From contig PXDL01000381.1 of the NCBI GenBank assembly GCA_003566395.1, positions 1-16,798 on the forward strand: a stretch of DNA of 16,798 nt. Direction: 5' to 3'. The first letter of the stretch is position 1. The number at the start of each line of letters is the position of its first letter. The position numbers were made by a program, and so were the translations under genes. A model generated the notes under the pieces. It ran no database searches. It worked only from the letters and a program-made list of their open reading frames with translations, and had not been told where the DNA came from. Shown one piece after another: positions 8,701-15,400 of the stretch. Source of the DNA: Balneolia bacterium. GTDB taxonomy: Bacteria > Bacteroidota > Rhodothermia > Balneolales > Cyclonatronaceae.

Positions 8701-9221
8701 GTGCCTCGGAAATGATCAAAACAGAATTGACCGCCGGGCTTATGGAGTTGCGGTATCGCGGATTTTCAGAATGGAGCATTGCCGACAGTACCTCGCCCAA
8801 CCTGCCCGATTACAGCCATATTTCAAGTTCCAATCAGAGGTGGCGGGATTTGATCGGTTACCATACACGTTTCGGTGATGTAACCGAGCTTCTTTCCGAA
8901 ATTGATGACCGCTACGTAATTATGAATGCAGGTGATGAAATGGTGTTTGAATTTACCTCTCCGGGGGAGCCGAAAGACGGAATGCAGCGCAGCTTTATTT
9001 TTGTGTCCGACGGATGGGTCAAAGATGGAGACTATAATACGGAAGCCTCTAAAACGGTACTTCCGTTGCCTTATCACGGCCAGAAAGACTACGACTATAA
9101 CCGGCGGATAAGGCTTCATGAAGACCCTGTGTACCTGCGGTTTCCGGAGGATTGGGTAAACTACCATACCCGCTTCATCACCCCGGAATCGTTCAGAACC
9201 GCGCTAAAATTTGACGAGTAA
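5760..9221 (+). CDS. TPR / FG-GAP / ASPIC-UnbV multidomain lipoprotein with large unassigned C-terminus
   Basis: Predicted lipoprotein of 1153 aa. I start it at ATG 5760 because MKKINEI plus a hydrophobic stretch and the lipobox IAGC (C22) form a complete signal peptide; the frame is open back to GTG 5706 but those 18 codons look like spacer. Order of domains: TPR-like helices at about 55-185 (AWANLGVYAMRQGNFDLA, then ILYLSGMYESRRGNTEAAI); a linker to about 360; FG-GAP-like repeats at about 365-620 with loops DVDLDGDLD (408), DFDSDGAAD (456), DITANGYFE (504), DLDNNGSFD (560) and DVDGNERLD (604); ASPIC/UnbV at about 632-702 (FGIGGEMEIRSG, LHFGLGE). Residues 720-1153, from GSCPWLFTNDGE to the end, match no domain I can name but resemble tails of TPR-CRTAC1 proteins from other phyla. 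The 68-bp gap after the previous gene contains a small CCGCC/GGCGG hairpin (5709-5731); the genes are probably co-transcribed. Function is unknown. Confidence 0.88.
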   Translation: MKKINEITVIAGLILLTAIAGCGPSEEPGPPGPDSQAYRQAVSDFYVSLAASQTDEARFGFNKMNEVARAFPQEAAAWANLGVYAMRQGNFDLAGERLGQAREAAPGNADILYLSGMYESRRGNTEAAIDFYRQASNVDNQNLRMLFSLMNELEREDDRANAEEIREVLRRMMSLAPANQAVQYEAARLGAIDRDEVLLVRALDELETHTGTWPDDAREQLELLRQMADESSFSDFGFELVFLRNMIEETPQFQYDLLRIQFPPTEVGFLITRFLWLPEPVVQVAEPDLEMRFSAQQPEDIDRSSLLKSVTLLEELPPFTVHIADGELVIDADTRLGFPGRTDGPLSPRAIAEIDYNYNFRNDIALAGNLGFRLYRQEEDQSFTNVTADLGIPASLREQSYNGVWPADVDLDGDLDLILAPYGGTPLVLINQADGRFGTLNPFEGIENVADVLWADFDSDGAADAVFLTREGEVALYRNMRSGEFVREAGLPELDNVAAVASGDITANGYFEILAARTDGSVAKLAYNQRHDNWEKSVLIPAGADREGFIKNETTFFIADLDNNGSFDLVLSGFGNTQIWLSDTDGAFTLLETEPFGRVTSVYDVDGNERLDLIGSNREGQAFEWMNTGTKPYFAYSIRARASGLEGDQRINSFGIGGEMEIRSGLLYQKQVINSPILHFGLGEYEEAEMLRIIWPNGSVQAEFAELGMGSTIFNEQVLKGSCPWLFTNDGEQIQFITDALWRAPLGLRINALETAGVTQTLDRVRIPSGLLRETDGIYDVRITAELWETHFFDYVGLVAVDHPEDTEMFIDERFVFPAPDLSARLLSKPKPVAKVTDKHGNDLTQTLSQPDADYVAPFRKTSFQGLVHPHYIEIEIGDDAPWESPLWLVLQGWLRPTDSSINMALGQGRHQPPSGIHVEVSDGEGGWQTLHENYGVPAGKLKSILLDLTDAFPHTDDRRVRLHTTSEIYWDAVRWAEERSASEMIKTELTAGLMELRYRGFSEWSIADSTSPNLPDYSHISSSNQRWRDLIGYHTRFGDVTELLSEIDDRYVIMNAGDEMVFEFTSPGEPKDGMQRSFIFVSDGWVKDGDYNTEASKTVLPLPYHGQKDYDYNRRIRLHEDPVYLRFPEDWVNYHTRFITPESFRTALKFDE

Positions 9222-9238
9222 TAAAACCCGGATGATCT

Positions 9239-11050
9239 ATGAATAAACACTACGCAACCCGAATCGGGATAATCATTTTTTTTATCGGCCTGCTGCTTGT
9301 ACCGGCCGGATTACGCCAGATTGAAGCCTTTCGTTCGGCCGAGGTGTTTGAAGATATGGAGCAGGCTATCGAGCGGTATGGGTTTTATCTGGAAGACGTG
9401 ACGCAGGTTTCCGGAGTGAATTTTATTCATCAGCGCCCCACGCTTGATCCGCAGCTAAATCATATTCTGCCGCAAATTTCATCGGTCGGAGCATCGGTAG
9501 CCGTGGCCGATTTCAATAAGAACGGTTTGCATGATTTTTATTTAACGAACAGCCGTTTCGGTGCTCCGAATGCACTCTATGTAAATCAGGGTGAAGGCCG
9601 CTTCACCGATATGGCTGCCGAACTGGGTGTGGCCGGTGTAAATACGGAGAAGACCGGCGTGTCTATGGGCTCGGTCTGGGGTGACTTCAATAACAATGGT
9701 TATGAAGACCTGCTTATTTATAGATGGGGATATTTGGCGTTATTTGAAAATAATCAGGGAGAAGGCTTCACCGATGTGACCCTGGCTTCCGGCCTGAAGG
9801 ATGCAGGATGGATGAATGCGAATACCGCTGTTTGGCTGGATTACAACGGAAACGGATATCTCGATCTCTTCGTGGGCGGTTACTTCCACGAAGACGTGAA
9901 TTTCTGGAATCTGGAAAACACGATGATTATGCCCGACAGCTACGAATACGCAACCAACGGCGGCCGAAACTACCTGTTCGAGAATCAGGGAGACGGCACG
10001 TTTAAAGATGTAAGCGAACAGCTCGGCCTGCTTGAAACCCGTCGCTGGACCCTTGCCGCGGCGGCTGGAGATCTCAACGGTTCGGGCTATCCTGATCTCG
10101 TGCTGGCTAACGATTACGGCGTGGACGAACTGTTCCTAAATCAAAACGGAACCGGATTTAGAAATGCGGGAGAATCTGCGGGGATGGGATTTGTCCCAAA
10201 AAGCGGCATGAGCGTGGCTTTTGCCGATGTGCTCAATCAGGGTAATCTGGCGATTTATGTAACCAACATTTCCGAAGCCGGGGTACTGATGCAGGGAAAT
10301 AACCTTTGGGTGCCTTCACGGCGCTCAACCGGCGACCGCCTGCGGTTCAGGAATCTGGCCGGTAATATGGGCGTGGAAATCGGCGAATGGGGCTACGGCG
10401 GACAGTTTATAGATTTTAACAATAACGGTTTTGCAGACCTGTATGTGGCCAACGGATACGTTTCGGATGAACCCGATACCGACTATTGGTACGACTATGC
10501 CAAAGTTGTGGGAGGCAACCGTAATGTTATTATGGATGCCCGAAACTGGCCGGCCATGCAGGGGCGCACGTTCTCGGGATACCAGAACAACAAAATATGG
10601 ATGAACGACGGCGCCGGCAGATTTCGGGAAGTTGCTGCCGCTGTGGGCGGGCTTCTCAATCTGGACAGCCGCTCCGTTGCCTATGCCGACTTGTACGGCA
10701 ACGGTGCGCTCGACCTCATTGTAGCAAACCAGAACGGTCCGGTGAAAGTCTATAAAAATCATGTGAATCCGGCGCACAACTGGGTTGCCTTCTCTCTTGA
10801 AGGCGTAATCAGTAACAAAAGCGCAATCGGGGCGCAAATCACGCTTTTCTGGGATGAAAGCAGACATGTTAAAACCATACATGCCGGCGATGCTTTCAGT
10901 TCACAAAGCCAGCGGCCACTCCATTTTGGAATTGGCCTGAGCGAGGACATTATCAGAGCTGAAATCCGGTGGCCTTCGGGCATAATCCAGACCATAGATG
11001 CGCCTGAAATTAACAGGCTTCACCGTATAACCGAACCCTCCGAATCCTGA
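9239..11050 (+). CDS. CRTAC1/UnbV-like FG-GAP protein with C-terminal ASPIC/UnbV domain
   Basis: A 603-aa envelope protein. Residues 8-24 are strongly hydrophobic after a basic start (MNKHYATR), with no lipobox cysteine, so it is either inner-membrane anchored or secreted by cleavage. FG-GAP/VCBS repeats follow at about 80-500, with loops DFNKNGLHD (91), DFNNNGYED (149), DYNGNGYLD (201), DLNGSGYPD (278), DFNNNGFAD (392) and DLYGNGALD (484); one degenerate unit (DVLNQGNLA, 330) probably no longer binds Ca. An ASPIC/UnbV domain at about 514-585 carries SAIGAQITLFWDE and RPLHFGIG. This order is typical of CRTAC1-family and UnbV proteins. The gene starts 17 bp after the preceding stop, and its TGA overlaps the ATG of the next gene (TGATG at 11048-11052), implying translational coupling to the membrane protein. 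No biochemical role is established for bacterial members. Confidence 0.9.
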   Translation: MNKHYATRIGIIIFFIGLLLVPAGLRQIEAFRSAEVFEDMEQAIERYGFYLEDVTQVSGVNFIHQRPTLDPQLNHILPQISSVGASVAVADFNKNGLHDFYLTNSRFGAPNALYVNQGEGRFTDMAAELGVAGVNTEKTGVSMGSVWGDFNNNGYEDLLIYRWGYLALFENNQGEGFTDVTLASGLKDAGWMNANTAVWLDYNGNGYLDLFVGGYFHEDVNFWNLENTMIMPDSYEYATNGGRNYLFENQGDGTFKDVSEQLGLLETRRWTLAAAAGDLNGSGYPDLVLANDYGVDELFLNQNGTGFRNAGESAGMGFVPKSGMSVAFADVLNQGNLAIYVTNISEAGVLMQGNNLWVPSRRSTGDRLRFRNLAGNMGVEIGEWGYGGQFIDFNNNGFADLYVANGYVSDEPDTDYWYDYAKVVGGNRNVIMDARNWPAMQGRTFSGYQNNKIWMNDGAGRFREVAAAVGGLLNLDSRSVAYADLYGNGALDLIVANQNGPVKVYKNHVNPAHNWVAFSLEGVISNKSAIGAQITLFWDESRHVKTIHAGDAFSSQSQRPLHFGIGLSEDIIRAEIRWPSGIIQTIDAPEINRLHRITEPSES

Positions 11051-11925
11051 TGAGTAAAACAGCTACGTTAAAAAAACCGGCCTTTGAATTCCCCAAAGCT
11101 TATATCGGCCCGCTGCTGATTTCCGGCATATTGCTGGCGGCCCATTTGTCATTCGGCATTCTGGACAGCTACTGGAAGCTGGCTACGGCTATAGGCGTAA
11201 GTTTCCTTACCGAAGCAGTTCTCTATTACCTGATGTTCGGTAAAACGCGGAATATGGCGAGTGCCTATGTTTCGGGCATCAGCGCCGGTATTCTGGTTCG
11301 GTCGCCCATGGTATGGCCTTTTGCCCTCTGTGCCATGATATCGATCGCCTCCAAGTACGTGCTTCGTTACAAAGGGCGGCACATCTGGAACCCCACCAAC
11401 TTCGGTGTGGTGATGATCATTTTACTGGCCTCCGACAGCGCTGCCGTACTAAGCATTCAGTGGGGGAGTAATATGTGGGCCATGCTCGTAATCTGGCTGG
11501 TCGGGCTGGTAACACTTTGGAAGATAAAGCGCTTTCATATCACCTTCGTTTACATTATTTCATTCCTCATTTTCGGATGGTTTCGCAGCCTGTACACCGG
11601 TGATGCTTTTCTTGCTGAAATTGCGCCCATGACCGGTCCCATGTACCAGTTGTTTGTGCTTTTTATGATGACCGACCCCAAAACGACCTTGTCAACCCGG
11701 AACGGGCGCATGCTTGTGGCTTTCCTTATTGCACTGGTCGAGTTTTTCTTCAGATTGAACGAGGCTGTTTACGCGCCCTTTTATGCGCTTTTTATTGTCG
11801 GTCCAATTGCGCTGATTGTTGAGGACTGGTGGAGAAACGGATTTTCTTTCAAGACGACGGAAAAAGAGAAGCGGGATGAATTTCCGTCACCCAAAGCCGG
11901 ATTTTTCAGGAATGCAGCCCGGTAA
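11050..11925 (+). CDS. RnfD/NqrB-type integral membrane protein, UnbU-like
   Basis: A polytopic inner-membrane protein of 291 aa with about eight or nine hydrophobic segments between residues 18 and 257, and charged ends facing out of the bilayer. Two motifs tie it to the NQR2/RnfD superfamily: RHIWNPTNFG (110-119), which corresponds to the conserved NP loop, and MMTDPKTTLSTRNGR (206-220), which matches the TDPv(T/S)a...G(K/R) segment of NqrB and RnfD. The SGATxxT-type sequence that carries covalent FMN in NqrB/RnfD is not apparent, so flavin attachment cannot be assumed. The same shape is found in UnbU proteins of enediyne cassettes, which occur beside UnbV, as here. No RnfA, B, C, E or G is nearby, so it is not part of a normal Rnf operon in this window. 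Its ATG overlaps the previous stop by one base. Electron transfer or transport is plausible but unproven. Confidence 0.82.
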   Translation: MSKTATLKKPAFEFPKAYIGPLLISGILLAAHLSFGILDSYWKLATAIGVSFLTEAVLYYLMFGKTRNMASAYVSGISAGILVRSPMVWPFALCAMISIASKYVLRYKGRHIWNPTNFGVVMIILLASDSAAVLSIQWGSNMWAMLVIWLVGLVTLWKIKRFHITFVYIISFLIFGWFRSLYTGDAFLAEIAPMTGPMYQLFVLFMMTDPKTTLSTRNGRMLVAFLIALVEFFFRLNEAVYAPFYALFIVGPIALIVEDWWRNGFSFKTTEKEKRDEFPSPKAGFFRNAAR

Positions 11926-12118
11926 ACGTGCACCTGTGCCGCATACCGTTCCGGAATTCACACTGAGAGGGGAAGCAACTTGTTAGGCTGCATGTCATTA
12001 ACCACTACGTAAGTATTTATGGAATTCCGGAGGCGGAAAAAGCAGAAAGCTCCGTATACTCTGTGGAAGGAAATTAGATCAATGGAAAAGTGGGAATTAT
12101 AATAGGTTTTATGATATT

Positions 12119-12134
12119 CTAATAACATTATTAG
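12119..12134. repeat. Perfect A/T-rich 16-bp palindrome
   Basis: CTAATAA (12119-12125), two central bases CA, then TTATTAG (12128-12134): a perfect 7+7 inverted repeat. Its size and symmetry fit a binding site for a dimeric regulator more than a terminator, but A/T-rich DNA produces such palindromes by chance fairly easily. Confidence 0.3.
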
Positions 12135-12159
12135 TATATATGTGTAATAAAATTCAATC

Positions 12160-12189
12160 CGGCTGTTACAATCAGAGGGAGCCGATTTT
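12160..12189 (+). terminator. Weak intrinsic terminator candidate for the four-gene cluster
   Basis: CGGCT at 12160-12164 pairs with AGCCG at 12180-12184, leaving a 15-nt loop, and is followed by ATTTTA. The stem can be lengthened by AT/AT around a bulged C. It lies about 235 bp past the last stop of the cluster. The stem is short and the T-run only four bases, so this is a weak call; no better terminator is visible after 11925. Confidence 0.2.
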
Positions 12190-12271
12190 AAGCCTAAGCA
12201 CAGAGGAATTAATGTTGGTGAGGGCCTGATTTATTCATTTTCATATTTTTTTGAAAAAAACTTTTAGTAAA

Positions 12272-12285
12272 TGAAAGCGCTTTTA
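12272..12285. promoter_or_regulatory. LacI-family (cre-like) operator candidate
   Basis: TGAAAGCGCTTTTA contains the perfect 10-bp palindrome AAAGCGCTTT (12274-12283) with a central CG pair, typical of LacI/GalR-family operators. It matches nine of the ten fixed positions of the cre pattern TGNAANCGNTNNCA. It sits about 15 bp upstream of the TAAATTTG box, where a bound regulator would affect initiation at the susC promoter. A sugar-responsive LacI-type regulator would suit a SusCD locus, but none is encoded in the window. Confidence 0.4.
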
Positions 12286-12298
12286 TATCTTTAGGTGT

Positions 12299-12306
12299 TA
12301 AATTTG
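12299..12306 (+). promoter_or_regulatory. Bacteroidota-type -7 box (TAAATTTG) for susC
   Basis: TAAATTTG is an exact fit to TAnnTTTG, the -7 element of Bacteroidota primary-sigma promoters. No TTTG is found at the usual 19-23 bp upstream distance, so only half of the promoter is supported. Transcription starting just after it would give a leader of roughly 110 nt. Confidence 0.4.
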
Positions 12307-12329
12307 TAAAGTGTTGCAATCTCATGTAA

Positions 12330-12390
12330 GGCGCACATCCCCAACGTGGATGAGGTAGATGACTGAAGAGCTAATGCAGTGCCGTGCGCC
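12330..12390 (+). promoter_or_regulatory. Structured 5' leader upstream of susC
   Basis: GGCGCAC (12330-12336) and GTGCGCC (12384-12390) form a perfect 7-bp G/C-rich closing stem. Inside it ATCC (12337-12340) pairs with GGAT (12348-12351) over a 7-nt loop, and ACTG (12362-12365) can pair with CAGT (12377-12380), giving a possible three-way junction. It lies between the TAAATTTG box and the susC start. I do not recognise it as a known riboswitch class. It could be a cis-regulatory RNA, a leader that affects mRNA stability, or a chance fold. Confidence 0.35.
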
Positions 12391-12395
12391 GAATT

Positions 12396-12412
12396 CTAAA
12401 CCTAAACCTAAC
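12396..12412 (+). repeat. CTAAAC short direct repeats before the susC start
   Basis: Two full copies of CTAAAC followed by a shortened CTAAC, ending 13 bp before ATG 12426. They occupy the place where a ribosome-binding site would be expected and no Shine-Dalgarno is seen, so they may serve as an unstructured, A/C-rich translation-initiation spacer. Confidence 0.4.
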
Positions 12413-12425
12413 AATGGATTGATCT

Positions 12426-15400
12426 ATGAAGGATAATGGGATACATACGTATGCCGATCGTACAGCGCTTTCGTGTTCCTCTAAGGGAACATTGCAAAGC
12501 CGCCGCGGACGGATACACATGTTGGGAATAACGGGCTATTTGATTTGCTTTTTGCTTGCTTTCGGCTGGCAGGGGGTTCAGGCCCAGGAAAGAGTGCAGG
12601 TCTCGGGTGTCGTAACAGACGCCGACGAGGGTGATCCACTCATCGGTGTTACAGTTGTGGTTCAGGGGTCGCTTGAATCGACCGGCTCCACAATTGGTAC
12701 ATCAACGAATATTAATGGTGAGTACACCATTAACGTACCTTCGGATTTAAATACGATCGTATTTTCATTCGTCGGATACCGGACTCTTGCTGTTGATATC
12801 GACGGCCGAACCGAAATTGATGTCGAACTGACGTCGGTTGCCCGGGAGCTTGATGATCTGGTTGTTGTGGGATATGGAACTCAGCGTCAATCTGAGATTA
12901 CCAGCTCCGTATCTACCATCACGGCCGCTGATTTCCAATCCGGAAACATCAACGACTCTCAGCAGCTTCTTCAGGGTAAAGTAGCCGGCTTGTCGGTTTC
13001 AAGACCCGGAGGAGACCCGAATGCAGACTTCACCATCCGTTTGCGTGGTCTGTCCACACTCGGGGTTAACCAGGAGCCGCTCATCGTAATTGACGGCATT
13101 GCAGGCGCTGATCTCAATACGGTCGATCCGAACGATATCGAGTCGATGACCGTGCTGAAAGATGCATCTGCTGCAGCTATCTACGGAACACGCGGTGCCA
13201 ACGGAGTAATACTTGTTACTACCAGAACCGGTACAGGTGCACAGCCGCTTAGCGTACAGTATAACGGTCAGCTTTCAATTGCTACGGTTGCTAATCAGCT
13301 TGACGTGCTGTCTGCCGACCAGTACAGAAATTTCAGCTCTTCCGATCCGGAACTGGCTCCGACCGATTTGGGCAGCGAAACCAACTGGTTCGATGAAGTT
13401 ACCCAAACCGGCGTTACCCAAACTCACAACCTTTCGGTTAGCGGCGGAGGGGAGACCACAACTTACAGTGTGTCCACAACCTACCGGGATATTCAGTCCA
13501 TTCAGCAGGGGTCAGGGCGTCAGCAGTTAAACGCGCGTTTGAACCTTACGCATCGTGCTTTGGATAACCGGCTGCGTTTAACCACTACATTGGCGGTTAC
13601 AGACCGTGACGAGAAAATAGGACTTGGTGAAGTCTTTCGTTATGCGGCCCTTTTCAACCCGACCGCTCCGGTAAGAAACCCTGACGGAACATTCTTCGAG
13701 CAGGATTTCTTCGATTACTTCAACCCGGTTGCCATCAACGAGCAGTCTACGCTCGAAGCTGAGTCAACACGCATGAACCTCGGCTTCCGTGCTGAATACA
13801 TGTTCGACGACTACGTGCCCGGACTCTCCGGATCACTCTTCTACGCACGTCAGAGCTTCAGCCAGCTTCGTGGTGAGTACTACTCCAGGAACGCAAAATT
13901 CCGTGGTGCCGGCCGAACCGGTCTGGCTATCCGTGAATCATTCGATTCCCGTAGTGACCTGTTCGAAGGGACTCTGAATTACGACCGTTCGTTCGGGACT
14001 GTGCGCTTCGAAGCTACAACAGGATACTCCTATCAGGAATTTTCCGATGACCTCTTCTTCGCTGAAGGCGGCGATTTCATTAACGACAGCTTCGGATGGA
14101 ACAACATCTTTGAAGCCCGTGAATTCGACCGAGGCGAAGGTACCGTATCCAGCTTCCGGAACGAGAATAAATTAATCGGGTTCTTCGGACGCACCAACTT
14201 TGTAATCGACGACACGTACTTCGTGTCCGGTGCAGTTCGCCGGGAAGGGTCCACACGTTTTGGTGAGGACAACAAATGGGGCCTTTTCTTCGCTGTTAGT
14301 GCGGGACTTGAGGTTACCAACCTTATCGATATCAGTGGTGTAGATCAGCTTAAGGCACGTGTAAGTTTCGGTGAAACCGGAACCGACGCTCCGTTTAACG
14401 GTCTTGCTCAGCGCCGGTTCAGCTCCGGCAGCAGCTTCCTCGTAGACGGTCAGTTTATTCCGTCTATCGGCCCGGTAACCAACCCAAACCCTGAGCTGAA
14501 ATGGGAAGTGAAGCGCGAGTTGAACGCAGGTTTGGATTTCGCGGTAATGGATGCGCGTCTGAACGGTTCTCTCGATTTTTATGTGAGCACAACCGATGAC
14601 CTGCTTCTTGAGATTAATGTACCGGTTCCGCCTAATCAGGCACCTCTTACCTGGGTGAACGCTGCTGAAATCAGCAATACGGGTTTCGAAGCTGCACTGA
14701 ATTATGATGCGGTGCGTACATCCGATCTCACCTGGACTACCGGAATTACGTTTTCAACCAATCAGTCCAAACTCGAAAGCTATGCAGCAGGCCGGCAGTT
14801 GGTGGCCAACGTTGGAGCTCCGGGCCTCAACGATACCCCGATCATCCTGGTGGATGAAGGCCGAAACATAGGTGATATTTACGGCTGGAAATTTGCCGGA
14901 TTCGACGACGACGGCGGATGGTTGTTCTTCGACATTGATGGTAATGTTGTAGATTCAGAAACCATCGGTACGGCTGATCGTCAGGTTATCGGAAACGGTT
15001 TGCCCGATTTCGAGCTGAGCTGGACCAACACCGTTCGGTATCAGAACTGGGATTTCAATATGTTCTGGCGCGGGGCGTTCGGACACGATTTGGTAAATTC
15101 CTATGATATTTTCCACAGAAATCCGTTTTTCATCAGCTCTCGTAACGTGATGGAATCAACACGAGATATTCCTGAACTTACGGCTGCTCCGCTCTTCTCG
15201 AGCTTTCAGGTGGAGGACGGTACCTTTTTCCGTCTCGAAAATATCACCCTCGGGTACAGCTTCAACCTCTCGCCCGAATCGGTGCTTGCCCGCGCAAGAG
15301 TTTATGCTACGGTAAACAATCTTCTTACCCTTACAAACTACTCCGGAATCGATCCGGAAGTGCGGTTTGCTGATCGTGGACCAACGGATAACGCCGGTCG

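Larger units (their letters stand above)
11926..12425. other. 500-bp intergenic regulatory region ahead of the susC-like gene
   Basis: No gene is supported here. From left to right I see: an inverted pair (TCCGGAATTC 11950-11959 and GAATTCCGGA 12022-12031); an A/T-rich perfect palindrome at 12119-12134; a weak hairpin with T-run at 12160-12189; a LacI-operator-like palindrome at 12272-12285; a TAAATTTG box at 12299-12306; a structured leader at 12330-12390; and CTAAAC direct repeats at 12396-12412 just before the susC start. The right half is much more A/T-rich than the flanking genes, as expected of a promoter region. Confidence 0.7.

Noticed and set aside
9239..11925. Enediyne biosynthetic gene cluster
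   Set aside because: Only UnbV- and UnbU-like genes are present. There is no iterative PKS, thioesterase or UnbL-like gene in the window, so no natural-product cluster is claimed.
11050..11925. Part of an Rnf or Nqr respiratory complex
   Set aside because: Only a D/B-like subunit is found; none of the partner subunits that normally accompany it in one operon is present.
11950..12031. Inverted pair TCCGGAATTC / GAATTCCGGA as a mobile-element end
   Set aside because: The arms are only 10 bp, 62 bp apart and partly self-palindromic, with no transposase or target duplication; probably chance.
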